Assembly (NCBI GenBank): GCA_964494505.1
Contig: CAZBRO010000022.1
Location: 29,233-93,232 of the forward strand
DNA from: CAIYRG01 sp964494505
Lineage (GTDB): Bacteria; Pseudomonadota; Alphaproteobacteria; Micropepsales; Micropepsaceae
Reading direction: 5' to 3'
DNA: 64,000 nt
In this document: positions 17,133 through 26,362 of the stretch, in pieces
Layout of the letters: each line of letters starts with the position of its first letter
Numbering within the stretch: position 1 is the first letter of the stretch
Notes under the pieces: generated by a model
The model's database searches: none
Told to the model about the DNA's origin: nothing
What the model saw: only the letters and a program-made list of their open reading frames with translations
Translations under genes and position numbers: made by a program

Positions 17133-17549
17133 CTAATGGGCGCCGGCTTCCCCACTCTCCTCAGACAGCGAGCGAACGAGATCCAAAATACGACGCCGCA
17201 CTTTCATGTCCTTGATGCGCATGAAAGCAAGGCTCAGCTGCAGTCCTTCGCCGCTGGCAAGAAACTCCATCACCGGAGGCGGTTCGTCGTCTTCGGCAAA
17301 GCCCATGACTTTCGAACTGTCGCTGACGTCCTCATAAAAGAAGCTGATCGGCACTCCGAGAATGCCCGCCACTTCAAAGAGCCGTCCCGCTCCAATGCGG
17401 TTTATCCCTTTCTCGTATTTTTGAACCTGCTGAAACGTCAGACCCAGCAATTCGCCGAGGCGTTCTTGACTCATTCCGATCAGCATGCGGCGCAGGCGGA
17501 CGCGGTGTCCGACATGGGCATCGACCGGATTGGCCTGTTTTTTCGGCAC
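17133..17549 (-). CDS. XRE-family transcriptional regulator
   Basis: 138 aa. A helix-turn-helix of the cro/C1 type spans residues 10-66 (RVRLRRMLIGMSQERLGELLGL, QQVQKYEKGINRIGAGRL), followed by a short acidic linker and C-terminal helices. The start is taken as the GTG at 17549, with AAAGG further upstream; no ATG is available nearby. In many alphaproteobacteria such a regulator follows lnt, as here. The target genes are unknown. Confidence 0.85.
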   Translation of the reverse strand: MPKKQANPVDAHVGHRVRLRRMLIGMSQERLGELLGLTFQQVQKYEKGINRIGAGRLFEVAGILGVPISFFYEDVSDSSKVMGFAEDDEPPPVMEFLASGEGLQLSLAFMRIKDMKVRRRILDLVRSLSEESGEAGAH

Positions 17550-17623
17550 CTTCCCAATGACCTTTCTATTGCGTGTTGCAACAATGTGAGTGGGCCGAAG
17601 AAGAGCGTCCGTATGCGGACACG

Positions 17624-19219
17624 TCAAGTCTTTGAAAAGCTTAGAGGCCAAAGCGCCGCACCCGCGCAGGCGATGTAGAGCGCGAGCATCACGAGATTTC
17701 CATATCGCGCAAAGGGTGTGGCAGGAAGCGCTACAGGCAGGTCGCTGTCGATGACGCCGCGCAGTCCGAGATCGTATCTGGCCCGCACCTGCCCGTAAGC
17801 GTCGATCACGGCCGAAATGCCGCTGTTGGCGGCGCGTGCGATCGGCAATCCCTCTTCGATGGCGCGCACCCGCGCAATCAAAAAATGCTGCATTGGCCCG
17901 GCATTTGGCCCGAACCACGAGTCGTCGGTCATGTTCACCAGCCACGATGGACGCGGCTCGCCGGTGACGGCTTGCGGAAAGATGACTTCGTAGCAGATGA
18001 GCGGGCCCACAGGCGGCGCTCCGGGTACGGAGAAAGTCTCAGGTCCAGGGCCGGATGAAAACCCGGTGTTGGCGGCGATCTCGGTGAGACCGATGGAACG
18101 AAGCGTGTCCTCGAAAGGAAGATATTCCCCAAATGGAACCAGATGGAACTTGTCGTAGGTGCCGAGCAAATTTCCGTGAGGACCAAACATCGCGAAGGAG
18201 TTGTAGAAATGCGCGCTCGCCCCCTCGCCGTCGATTCGCACTTCACCCGTGAGCAGCACTTTCGAATCGCCCGTGAGTTGCGCGATGTCCTTGAGCGCTT
18301 CGGGAACCCGGGCGAGTGCAACCGACCTTATCGGGGGAATCGCGGCGGCCTCCGGCCAGATGATGTGCGTGGGCGCGATTTGCGAGGGCCGCTCGGAGAG
18401 ATCGATCATGCGCCGCCAATTGCGCGTCATGAATTGCGCGACATATTTCTCCGGTTGTGGCGTGTCGGGCTGCACGATGCGCAAATGCACGCCCGGAACC
18501 GTGTCGTTTGGCGCCATCAGCAGCCGCGATTCGCCGTCTGCCCACAGCGCTATGAAGAACAGCGTCATGCCGGCGGGCAGCCAGCGCGCCTGCACGTCCT
18601 TGCCGCGTGCAAGCGCGGCGAGCGAGGCGCCGAAAAGAAGCGTGAGCAGTGAGAGCCCGTAGGCTCCAAAGACCGACGCGCTTTGCAGCACCGCAAGCGA
18701 AGCGCCCCACCCGTAAGCCGGCAAATTCCACGGGAACCCCGTCAGAATGTGCCCCCGCAGCCATTCGATGACGCCGAAGATCAGTGCGAAGAGGAAAATG
18801 CGCTGCACGCCCGGCCGCCACGACAGCATGCAAAGAAACGTGCCGGCGGCGAAAAAAAGTCCGACCCCGCCGGGCATCAAAACCGCAACGAAGGGAAGCT
18901 CCCAGGCATGCGCATCCGGATCGACCAGAAAAGCGTAGCCGATCCAATGCAATCCCACCAAAAAGAAACCGAAGCCGTAAGCCCAGCCGATGCCGAAGGC
19001 TTGACGGAGGCGGCGCGGACTGGCGGAAGCTCCATCCAGCAGCAGGACCAGAGCGGCATACGACAACAGCAGCAGCGGAAACAGGCGAAAAGGCTCGAAC
19101 GCAAGCGCTGCCAACGCCCCCAGAACCGCCGAAGAAAAAAGCCGGCGCAAGCCGCGCACGCGTTGCAGCTCCGAGGCGACACGGTCGGGAAAGGCAACGA
19201 TCGCGGCGCGCAAGGTCAA
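17624..19219 (-). CDS. lnt: Apolipoprotein N-acyltransferase
   Basis: 531 aa inner-membrane enzyme that N-acylates diacylglyceryl lipoproteins. About six membrane helices at the N-terminus are followed by a nitrilase-like periplasmic domain. The catalytic triad is visible: Glu in HIIWPEAAAIPP, Lys in TYDKFHLVPFGEYLP and Cys in GPLICYEVIFP. The TTG start overlaps the corC-like stop in the string TTGA, implying translational coupling. The product would serve the lipoproteins encoded in this window. Confidence 0.95.
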   Translation of the reverse strand: MTLRAAIVAFPDRVASELQRVRGLRRLFSSAVLGALAALAFEPFRLFPLLLLSYAALVLLLDGASASPRRLRQAFGIGWAYGFGFFLVGLHWIGYAFLVDPDAHAWELPFVAVLMPGGVGLFFAAGTFLCMLSWRPGVQRIFLFALIFGVIEWLRGHILTGFPWNLPAYGWGASLAVLQSASVFGAYGLSLLTLLFGASLAALARGKDVQARWLPAGMTLFFIALWADGESRLLMAPNDTVPGVHLRIVQPDTPQPEKYVAQFMTRNWRRMIDLSERPSQIAPTHIIWPEAAAIPPIRSVALARVPEALKDIAQLTGDSKVLLTGEVRIDGEGASAHFYNSFAMFGPHGNLLGTYDKFHLVPFGEYLPFEDTLRSIGLTEIAANTGFSSGPGPETFSVPGAPPVGPLICYEVIFPQAVTGEPRPSWLVNMTDDSWFGPNAGPMQHFLIARVRAIEEGLPIARAANSGISAVIDAYGQVRARYDLGLRGVIDSDLPVALPATPFARYGNLVMLALYIACAGAALWPLSFSKT

Positions 19220-20199
19220 TGCGCCGGAACCGGCACGTTCGCCGCAAGTGCCCGGATGCGCAGGCGCTTGGCGCGGCGGGGATCGGCTTCCAACACTTCG
19301 AATTCCACGTCACGATAGGAGACAATTTCGCCCCTGACCGGGACGCGGCCCAAAGCGGCGGCCACCACGCCGCCCAGCGTATCTACCTCTTCCTCGGTTT
19401 CCTCGTCGGTCAGATCGATGCCCGTACGGTCCTTGAAATCTTCGAGCGCCACGCGCGCATCCGCATCGAATGTGCCGTCGGGACGGACCACGATCTCGAG
19501 CTCTTCGTCCACATCGTGCTCGTCATCGATATCGCCGACGATCTCCTCGACCAGATCTTCGATCGAGACGAGCCCGTCGGTGCCGCCATATTCGTCGACC
19601 ACAAGCGCCAGATGGATGCGGGTCGCCTGCATCTTCATCAGGAGATCGAGCGCGGGCATCGCGGCCGGCACGAACAGGACCTCGCGCTTCAATTTGACGA
19701 TGGGAGTCGGGGGCCAGCGCAATTGTCCGTCCGGTCCGGTTTCCACCAGCGCCACCACGTCCTTGATGTGCACCATGCCCAAAGGATCGTCCAAGGTCTC
19801 GCGATAGATCGGCAGGCGCGAATGCTGCGCCTCACGGAAAAGCGCAACCAATTCGGCCAGCGGCGTCTCGCATTCGACCGCGACGATATCGGCGCGCGGG
19901 ACCATCACGTCGGAAACGTGGAGGTCGCCGAAGGTCAGCAGATTGCCGAGCATCATGCGCTCTTGCGAGGAGAGCTCCCGCGCTTCGCGCTCGCTTTCCT
20001 CGATCACTTCTTCGAGGCTCTCGCGCATGGCGGAATCCTTGCGCAGGCCCCTAAGGGCTTGGGCAAGTCGCGCGGCGAATTCGCTCAACAGCGGCCGCAC
20101 CTCGCGCACTGGCGTGGCGCGAGCCTCGGCGGATTCGGTGGCGGCGGGGGGAGTGGCGCCCGAAGGCGCGGCGGGCTTCGGATCGGAATCGGCAGGCAT
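19216..20199 (-). CDS. CorC/HlyC-type CBS-domain protein
   Basis: 327 aa. An N-terminal Ala/Pro-rich stretch is followed by an acidic helix region, two CBS domains (VSDVMVPRADIVAV; LPIYRETLDDPLGMVHIKDVV; IHLALVVDEYGGTDGLVSIEDLVEEIVGDI) and a CorC_HlyC C-terminal domain. There are no membrane helices, so it is the soluble short form. The ATG at 20199 lies 10 bases past the ybeY stop. The family is linked to magnesium/cobalt handling; its position between ybeY and lnt is conserved in many proteobacteria. Confidence 0.9.
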   Translation of the reverse strand: MPADSDPKPAAPSGATPPAATESAEARATPVREVRPLLSEFAARLAQALRGLRKDSAMRESLEEVIEESEREARELSSQERMMLGNLLTFGDLHVSDVMVPRADIVAVECETPLAELVALFREAQHSRLPIYRETLDDPLGMVHIKDVVALVETGPDGQLRWPPTPIVKLKREVLFVPAAMPALDLLMKMQATRIHLALVVDEYGGTDGLVSIEDLVEEIVGDIDDEHDVDEELEIVVRPDGTFDADARVALEDFKDRTGIDLTDEETEEEVDTLGGVVAAALGRVPVRGEIVSYRDVEFEVLEADPRRAKRLRIRALAANVPVPAH

Positions 20200-20209
20200 G
20201 GCGATGAGT

Positions 20210-20725
20210 TTAGGCTTTCTTCCGCGGCCGCGTATAGAGTCGCGGCGCATACGGATCGGCAATCTCCAGACGCTCCAGAAGTGCTGTTTCCAGCGTTTCC
20301 ATGGCGCGCGCCTCGCCCGCGCTTTCATGGTCGTAGCCGAGAAGATGCAACGTTCCATGCAGCGCGAGATGGGCGGCATGATGGGCGAAGTTCTTGCCTT
20401 GCTCGCGTGCTTCGCGCTTCACGACGCCATGGGCGAGCGCAATATCGCCAAGATAGGACGCATCGGCCGCCGGAAAGGCCAGCACATTGGTCGGCTTGTC
20501 CTTGCCCCGGAACGACCCGTTCAGCGCTCTCAGTTTCGCGTCATCGGTCAGAAGAAGGGTGACAGAGAGAGCGGCACCCTCTCCCCCTCTGGAGACGAGG
20601 GCCACGGGCGACGTCAGGGCCTGCTTCACCGCCCGGCGGATCAGGCGGAGTGCGGGCCCATCCTTGCGCCAGTTCGGGTCTTCAATCACGACCGAAATCA
20701 CGGGTGCCTTGGGTGTGGCGCTCAT
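20210..20725 (-). CDS. ybeY: Endoribonuclease YbeY
   Basis: 171 aa metal-dependent endoribonuclease for 16S rRNA 3' maturation and ribosome quality control. The zinc motif HGTLHLLGYDH (three His) and FRGKDKPTNVLAFP are present. Its start overlaps the phoH stop by ATGA. A short stretch, VALVSRGGEGAAL, looks low-complexity but does not disturb the length. Confidence 0.94.
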   Translation of the reverse strand: MSATPKAPVISVVIEDPNWRKDGPALRLIRRAVKQALTSPVALVSRGGEGAALSVTLLLTDDAKLRALNGSFRGKDKPTNVLAFPAADASYLGDIALAHGVVKREAREQGKNFAHHAAHLALHGTLHLLGYDHESAGEARAMETLETALLERLEIADPYAPRLYTRPRKKA

Positions 20726-21729
20726 TCGTGGTTGCGCTTGGGGACGCGGCGCGCCTTCGCACCCGGGTCGTTCGCGTCATAGGCCGCGACGATGCGCGTC
20801 ACCAAAGGATGGCGCACCACGTCAGCCGCCGTGAACCGCGCAAAGCCCACCCCATCCACACCTTCGAGATAGCCCACCGCTTGTTCGAGCCCTTCGGGCC
20901 CGCCGGGGAGATCGCTTTGCGAGGGATCGCCGGTCACCACCATGCGTGATTCCTCGCCCAACCGCGTCAGGAACATCTTCATCTGCGCCGGCGTGCAGTT
21001 CTGCGCCTCGTCCAGGATCACGAAAGCACGCGACAGCGTGCGCCCGCGCATGAAGGCGAGCGGCGCCACTTCGATGATGCCCGTTTCCATCAGTTTGGCG
21101 CAGCGATCGCCCAGCACCTCGAACAGCGCGTCATAAAGCGGACGCAAATAGGGATCGATCTTTTCTTTCAGGTCGCCGGGAAGGAAACCCAGCCGTTCGC
21201 CGGCTTCCAAAGCCGGGCGCGACAGGATCAGCCGCTCGACCCGGCGCTCGTGCAGGAGATGTGCGCCGAAAGCCGCCGCGAGATAAGTCTTGCCCGTGCC
21301 CGCGGGGCCCAGCCCGAACACCAGTTCGCACTTTCGCATCAGCTCTATGTAATAGGCTTGCGCAGCCGAACGCGCGCGGGTGAGCTTGCCCGCCGAGGTG
21401 CGGAGTGCGCCACCGGTTTCCCGATGCGGCAATTCGTGACGCGGGCCGGCAGCGAATCCGATCTCCGCATCGACATCGCCGAGCGTCAATTCCTCGCCGG
21501 CCTCCAGCCGGCCATAGAGCGCGCGCAGGATGGCCGCGGCGTGCTCGCGCGCCTCGGGGTCGCCTTCCACGGCGATGAGATTGCCGCGCTGATTGAGGCG
21601 GACGCCGAGCTTCTGCTCCAGGCGGACGAGATTGCGGCCATGGCTGCCGGTCAGAGCCGGAATCAGCGCGTTGCGCTTGAATTCGAGCGTCACCTGCTCA
21701 TGCGTCTCGCCGTTGCCGCGCCGGGTCAA
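20722..21729 (-). CDS. PhoH-like P-loop ATPase
   Basis: 335 aa. A short N-terminal KH-like region (LTGSHGRNLVRLEQKLGV) precedes the PhoH ATPase core with Walker A GPAGTGKTYLA and Walker B AFVILDEAQNCTPAQMKMFLTR. The TTG at 21729 forms a TTGA overlap with the miaB stop, and I prefer it over longer options that run far into miaB. The position in the miaB-phoH-ybeY-corC-lnt order supports an RNA-linked housekeeping role. Confidence 0.9.
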   Translation of the reverse strand: MTRRGNGETHEQVTLEFKRNALIPALTGSHGRNLVRLEQKLGVRLNQRGNLIAVEGDPEAREHAAAILRALYGRLEAGEELTLGDVDAEIGFAAGPRHELPHRETGGALRTSAGKLTRARSAAQAYYIELMRKCELVFGLGPAGTGKTYLAAAFGAHLLHERRVERLILSRPALEAGERLGFLPGDLKEKIDPYLRPLYDALFEVLGDRCAKLMETGIIEVAPLAFMRGRTLSRAFVILDEAQNCTPAQMKMFLTRLGEESRMVVTGDPSQSDLPGGPEGLEQAVGYLEGVDGVGFARFTAADVVRHPLVTRIVAAYDANDPGAKARRVPKRNHE

Positions 21730-23093
21730 GGCGCGAGCACCGGTTCGGGTCCGTCCACTGAACATTCCGCAAGCACGCCCCTGAGACTGTTGGGCAGCAC
21801 GGCGGCAATCTTCACGTTGCGCAATTGGCCGATCAGAGGCGCCGCACCTTCGACGTGCACGGGCTGCAGATAGGGACTGCGGCCAACCGCCTGGCCGGGC
21901 TTCTTGCCCGGTTTTTCGAACAGCACCGGAAAGGTGCGTCCGTTGCAGCTTCGATTGAACGCGGCCTGCTGCTCAGTGAGAAGAGCCTGGAGGGCCTGCA
22001 AGCGTTCGTCCTTCACGGCGTCAGGAATTTGCTTCGCTGCAACGGCTGCGGGCGTACCGGGACGTGGCGAGTATTTGAACGAAAACGCGCCGGCATACCC
22101 GACCTCACGAACCAGAGCCATGGTGGCCTCGAAATCCGAATCCGTCTCACCCGGGAACCCGGCAATGAAATCCGACGAGAGCGCAATATCGGAACGCACG
22201 GCGCGGATGCGATCCACGATGCGGAGATAATCTTCTCGCGTATGGCCGCGATTCATGGCTTTCAGCACGCGGTCCGATCCCGACTGCACCGGCAGGTGCA
22301 GATAAGGCATCAGCGCCTCGATGCCCGCATGGGCATCGATCAGGTCATCGCCCATGTCGCGGGGATGGCTGGTCGTGTAACGCAGCCGCGCCAACCCATC
22401 GATGCGGGCGAGATGCCGGATAAGCCCCGCAAGCGTGCAGGGCGTGCCGTCCGGACCGGTCCCGAGATAGGCGTTGACGTTCTGGCCCAAGAGCGTGATT
22501 TCGCGCACCCCCTTGGCCACCAAACGGCGCGCTTCGGCCTCGATTTGCGTCACAGGACGCGAAAATTCCGGCCCGCGCGTATAGGGCACCACGCAAAAGG
22601 TGCAGAACTTGTCGCAGCCTTCCTGAATGGTAAGGAAGGCGCTTGCGCCCGATGCGGCCTGCTCGTCCGGCAAATGATCGAATTTGTCTTCCGCCGGAAA
22701 GTCGGTTTCCAGCGCATGCCCCGCGCCTCTGGCGATGCGCGCGATCATCTCCGGCAGCCGGTGATAGGATTGCGGCCCGACCACCATGTCGACCGCGGGC
22801 TGGCGGGCCATGATCTCCGCCCCTTCGGCCTGCGCCACGCAGCCCGCCACCGCGACCAGCATGGGACTGCCCGCTTCGGCGCGTGAAGTCTTCAGCCGCT
22901 TCAACAGTCCAAGCTCGGAATAGACCTTCTCGGTTGCCTTCTCGCGGATATGGCAGGTGTTGAGGATGACCATGTCGGCGGCCTCTGGCCCATCGACGGG
23001 CGCATAGCCAAGCGGCGCCAGCAGATCCGCCATGCGGGCGGAATCGTAGACGTTCATCTGGCAGCCATAGGTCTTGATGTAGAGTTTCTTCAT
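21726..23093 (-). CDS. miaB: tRNA-2-methylthio-N6-dimethylallyladenosine synthase MiaB
   Basis: 455 aa radical-SAM methylthiotransferase acting on A37 of tRNA. The N-terminal cluster ligands are in TYGCQMN, LNTCHIREKA and AGCVAQAEG. The radical-SAM motif is CDKFCTFC and a C-terminal TRAM-like domain is present. It runs before phoH in a tight leftward operon; 63 bases separate it from plsC. Confidence 0.96.
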   Translation of the reverse strand: MKKLYIKTYGCQMNVYDSARMADLLAPLGYAPVDGPEAADMVILNTCHIREKATEKVYSELGLLKRLKTSRAEAGSPMLVAVAGCVAQAEGAEIMARQPAVDMVVGPQSYHRLPEMIARIARGAGHALETDFPAEDKFDHLPDEQAASGASAFLTIQEGCDKFCTFCVVPYTRGPEFSRPVTQIEAEARRLVAKGVREITLLGQNVNAYLGTGPDGTPCTLAGLIRHLARIDGLARLRYTTSHPRDMGDDLIDAHAGIEALMPYLHLPVQSGSDRVLKAMNRGHTREDYLRIVDRIRAVRSDIALSSDFIAGFPGETDSDFEATMALVREVGYAGAFSFKYSPRPGTPAAVAAKQIPDAVKDERLQALQALLTEQQAAFNRSCNGRTFPVLFEKPGKKPGQAVGRSPYLQPVHVEGAAPLIGQLRNVKIAAVLPNSLRGVLAECSVDGPEPVLAP

Positions 23094-23156
23094 GCGTCCA
23101 AAGGCCCTGCGAGAGATCCGTTTTATGCGGAACGGTTAGGGCAAAACAACGGCCGC

Positions 23157-24029
23157 CTACCCAACCTCTTCGGTTTCGGCCTCTTCCGCGTCGTTCAAAG
23201 CCTGCCGCAGCTCCTCGTCCTGAAGGGCTGCTGGCCCCGCATCTATGCCCGAAAGCGCCCGGATCAGCCCGGAACGGACCGACGCCTCGCAGCGGGCGGC
23301 AAGCGCTTTTCGCCCTCCCGCTTCGTCAATGGTCAGAGGCGGATGGAACTCGACGACGACATCGATGGGGCCCGTCGCAAGCGCCTCCCAAAGGTGCGGC
23401 ACCAGCTCCATGTCGCCATACCAGGCGAAAAAGGGCCGTGTTTCCCTCCCCATGGGCATCCCGTGCAGCGCCACATAGGCGATGGACACGGGCTGCACCA
23501 GGGCATGGCGCACATGGTGGGCGGAATCCTCGCCGAGCGGCAGCTCGGCCGCCGCCAGCAGTGAGCTGTGGAACGGGAGCACCCGATTGCCGTCGCTGGA
23601 GGTGCTTTCGGGGAAGATCACCAGCCCGTCACCCTGAAGCAGCCTTCTTCTGATGGTGTCGCGGTCTTCGGCCGCCTTGGCGCGCTCGCGGCGGATGAAG
23701 ATCGTGCGCTGGAGCCGCGCCAGCGTACCGAAGAACGGCCAGCGCCCTACCTCCGCCTTTGACACGAAGGAAACCGGCGTGACGGAGGAGAGGATCGGGA
23801 TATCGAGCCAGCCGGTGTGATTGGCGGCGATCAGCGCGCCTCCCGGCGGCGGCGCGCCGATGACCGTGACCTTCACGCCGAACAACCGGCAGACGAAGCG
23901 GTGGTAGCGATGCGGAAGTGTCCGGCGCAGCGGCAGGCCGAGCTTCACGCCCAGAAATTGCAGCGGGATGAGCAGCAGCGCGACCAGCACGAAGACGGAG
24001 AGGATGAAAAAGGCGCGGAGCGTCCCCAT
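23157..24029 (-). CDS. plsC: 1-acyl-sn-glycerol-3-phosphate acyltransferase (PlsC-like)
   Basis: 290 aa with an N-terminal membrane helix (FFILSVFVLVALLLIPLQFL). The acyltransferase motifs are NHTGWLDI (the family's HX4D catalytic pair) and FPESTSSDGN. It would acylate lysophosphatidic acid in phospholipid synthesis. An acidic Glu/Ala-rich tail closes the protein. The Fur-family gene precedes it by 27 bases. Confidence 0.87.
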   Translation of the reverse strand: MGTLRAFFILSVFVLVALLLIPLQFLGVKLGLPLRRTLPHRYHRFVCRLFGVKVTVIGAPPPGGALIAANHTGWLDIPILSSVTPVSFVSKAEVGRWPFFGTLARLQRTIFIRRERAKAAEDRDTIRRRLLQGDGLVIFPESTSSDGNRVLPFHSSLLAAAELPLGEDSAHHVRHALVQPVSIAYVALHGMPMGRETRPFFAWYGDMELVPHLWEALATGPIDVVVEFHPPLTIDEAGGRKALAARCEASVRSGLIRALSGIDAGPAALQDEELRQALNDAEEAETEEVG

Positions 24030-24056
24030 GATCGCACGCGAGAGCGGAACTCCAGT

Positions 24057-24494
24057 TTATTGCGGGTTGGGTTTTTTCTTGGGCACGCCGTAAAGCTCCA
24101 GCCGGTGATCCACCAGTTCGAAGCCCAGCTCCTCGGCGACGCGGCGCTGCAATTTTTCGATGTCCTCGTTGACGAATTCGATGACGCGTCCGGTGGACAC
24201 GTCGATCAGATGATCGTGATGCTCGCTGATCTCTTCATAGCGCGAGCGGCCGTCACGGAAATCGTGCCGCTCCAGAATGCCGGCATCCTCGAACAGCTTC
24301 ACGGTGCGGTACACCGTGGCGATGGAAATATGCGGGTCGACCGCGATCGCGCGGCGGTAAAGTTCTTCCGCATCCGGATGATCGTAGGCCTCGGCCACCA
24401 CGCGCGCGATCACGCGGCGCTGCTCGGTCATGCGCAGGCCCTTTTCGGTGCAAGCCTTCTCGATCCGATTGAGATTGTCTTCAGTCCGGTTCAC
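24057..24494 (-). CDS. Fur-family metal-responsive regulator (Fur/Mur)
   Basis: 145 aa. A winged-helix domain (GLRMTEQRRVIARVV; SIATVYRTVKLFEDAGIL) is followed by the dimerisation domain with metal-ligand segment EHHDHLIDVSTGRVIEF. The CxxC pairs of zinc-site Fur proteins are absent, as in many alphaproteobacterial Fur/Mur proteins. It may sense iron or manganese; the sequence does not decide this. Confidence 0.88.
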   Translation of the reverse strand: MNRTEDNLNRIEKACTEKGLRMTEQRRVIARVVAEAYDHPDAEELYRRAIAVDPHISIATVYRTVKLFEDAGILERHDFRDGRSRYEEISEHHDHLIDVSTGRVIEFVNEDIEKLQRRVAEELGFELVDHRLELYGVPKKKPNPQ

Positions 24495-24519
24495 GTGTTG
24501 GTCTCCCGGCTTCGCCTGC

Positions 24520-25014
24520 TCAGTCTAATGGAGACCGTGCGCCATTCCCATGATTTTGCAAAGGCAGCGTGGCCGCAAGCAGAAGCGCGGCGGCGGCGGG
24601 CGCACCCTTCCTTTGATAATAACCCTTGCGCCGCCCTTTGAGCATGAATCCCAGTCCACGATAGAGCGCAAGCGCCGCATCATTGTCTTCGGCCACGTCG
24701 AGAAAGAGCGTTTTCGCGCCGCGCCGATATGCTTCGTCCGCAGCGCCGAGGATGAGCGTGCGCGCGTAACCCCGTCGCCGTGCATGCGGCAGCGTCGCGA
24801 GCGAGAGAATTTCGGCTTCGTCAGCCACAGCCTGAATCAGGATCAAGGCCTGCAACTCAGTCTCAGCCGCATTGTGGGCAACGAGTGCGAAAGCGGAGCC
24901 TTGCATCAGGCGGCGAAAGGACGCCGCGTCCCAGGGCTCGTCGAAACATTGGCCATGGATGCGTGCAAGCGCGGGTGCATCGGCACCGGCCGCCAAGCGG
25001 ATGGCCGGGCTCAA
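24520..25014 (-). CDS. rimI: GNAT acetyltransferase, RimI-like
   Basis: 164 aa N-acetyltransferase with acetyl-CoA loop LPHARRRGYARTLI and GNAT strand/helix TLFLDVAEDNDAALALYRGLGF. RimI acetylates the N-terminal alanine of ribosomal protein S18, and the gene next to tsaB is the usual bacterial arrangement. Its start overlaps the tsaB stop by 4 bases. The C-terminal Ala/Leu-rich tail is longer than in E. coli RimI. Confidence 0.88.
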   Translation of the reverse strand: MSPAIRLAAGADAPALARIHGQCFDEPWDAASFRRLMQGSAFALVAHNAAETELQALILIQAVADEAEILSLATLPHARRRGYARTLILGAADEAYRRGAKTLFLDVAEDNDAALALYRGLGFMLKGRRKGYYQRKGAPAAAALLLAATLPLQNHGNGARSPLD

Positions 25015-25688
25015 AGCACCGCGCCCGGGAGCTTCGCATCGGGCGCCCGCAAATAGAGCGGCTTCGGCGGTGCAGCCGGCGGCACAAGAACGCCGAGCTT
25101 CGCCACGAACAACGCATCGGGCTGGCGCACCAGACTGTCGGTGGTTTGGAAACCGGCCGCTTGAAGCAGCGGGACCACCGCTTCCGCCGCTGTGCCGGCG
25201 AGCACAACCGCGCGGCCATGTACGACGGCAAACCCCTCGATCCGCGCGGCGATCAATTCCAGCGGGATCAATTCCGGAGGGATCAGCGTTTCGCCTTTCG
25301 CCGACCGCGCTCCCAGATAAATTTCGCCGCGTTTCGCATCGGCCGCGACGATGGCCCAGTCGACGTTCCCTATGCCAAGCGCCTCTTCCGCAATCGCGTC
25401 CAACGTGGTCACGCCCACCACCGGCTTCTTCAGCGCGAGCGCGAGCCCGCGTGCGAAGGCGAGCCCCACCCGCTGTCCAGTGAAGGTGCCGGGACCCGTG
25501 GTGACCGCGATACGGTCAAGCGAAGACCACGCGACACGAGCTTCGCGCATCAGCCTCTCCACCATGGGTGCCAGCGCTTCGGCATGGCCGCGCAGCATGG
25601 GGACATGCTCATGGGCCAGCACGCACCCGTCCGCCACCACCGCCGCGGAACAGGCGCCGAGCGCGGTATCGAGACCCAGAACAATCAC
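25011..25688 (-). CDS. tsaB: tRNA threonylcarbamoyladenosine biosynthesis protein TsaB
   Basis: 225 aa, ASKHA fold. TsaB is the scaffold partner of TsaD/TsaE in t6A37 synthesis. The starting LGLDTALGACSAAVV and the signature GPGTFTGQRVGLAFARGLA are intact. It begins 6 bases after the nitroreductase stop and overlaps rimI. Confidence 0.94.
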   Translation of the reverse strand: MIVLGLDTALGACSAAVVADGCVLAHEHVPMLRGHAEALAPMVERLMREARVAWSSLDRIAVTTGPGTFTGQRVGLAFARGLALALKKPVVGVTTLDAIAEEALGIGNVDWAIVAADAKRGEIYLGARSAKGETLIPPELIPLELIAARIEGFAVVHGRAVVLAGTAAEAVVPLLQAAGFQTTDSLVRQPDALFVAKLGVLVPPAAPPKPLYLRAPDAKLPGAVL

Positions 25689-25694
25689 CGGCGA

Positions 25695-26300
25695 TCACAA
25701 AATCCGGCAGGCTTCGTCGAACCCCAACCGGCCGGCCCGCGGCCGCAAGTTCGTTTCGTCGCCATGGCCGAGATTGCAGAGAAAGTTGGATTTGATCTTG
25801 GTGCCGGCAAAGAATTCGCGGTCGACGCCTTCGTTGCTGAACCCCGACATCGGCCCGACATCCAGCCCCACCGCGCGCGCGGCGACGATGAAATATCCGC
25901 CCTGCAGGGAACTGTTGCGGAAGGCGGCTTCGTGAAGTTCCGTTGCGGTCTTCTGGCTCCAGGATTGTCGCGCGTCGGGATTGGGGCTGAGCTTCCCCAT
26001 CGCATCAAAGAAGGCCAGATCGTAAGCGAGGATGGCGGTTGCGGGCGCGAGCATGGTCTGCTCGACATTGCCTTTGTTCAAATGCGGCTTCAGCCGTTCT
26101 TTGGCTTCCGGAGAGACGACGAACACGATACGGGCCGGGCTCGTGTTGTTGGTGGTCGGCCCCCAGCGCATGAGATCGTAGATCGCCATCAGCATTTGCG
26201 GCGTCACAGGTTCGGGGCGCCATTTCCTGTGCGTGCGCGCTTTGCGGAACAGAACGTCCAGCGCGTCGTCGTTGACGGCTCGGCTCACTTTTGGCCTCAC
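25695..26300 (-). CDS. Nitroreductase-family FMN oxidoreductase, RutE-like
   Basis: 201 aa. It resembles the malonic semialdehyde reductase/RutE branch (TPQMLMAIYDLMRWGPTTNNTSPARIVFV; GPMSGF; KSNFLCNLGHGDE). The family uses FMN and NAD(P)H. The start is a GTG. No other pyrimidine-degradation (rut) genes are present, so its substrate here is uncertain. It lies between gshB and tsaB in one leftward run. Confidence 0.85.
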   Translation of the reverse strand: MRPKVSRAVNDDALDVLFRKARTHRKWRPEPVTPQMLMAIYDLMRWGPTTNNTSPARIVFVVSPEAKERLKPHLNKGNVEQTMLAPATAILAYDLAFFDAMGKLSPNPDARQSWSQKTATELHEAAFRNSSLQGGYFIVAARAVGLDVGPMSGFSNEGVDREFFAGTKIKSNFLCNLGHGDETNLRPRAGRLGFDEACRIL

Positions 26301-26362
26301 TTTGACAATTCACGGTTAGACGGAAGATAGGCGCGGGGCTTGGCGCGGGCAATGTCCCGTCT

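Noticed and set aside
18784..20562. 592-codon plus-strand open frame
   Set aside because: It is antisense to lnt, corC-like and ybeY, with Arg/His-rich shadow composition and no domain pattern.
20560..20620. Low-complexity SRGGEGAA segment in ybeY considered as an inserted palindrome
   Set aside because: YbeY has normal length and no clean hairpin arms are present.
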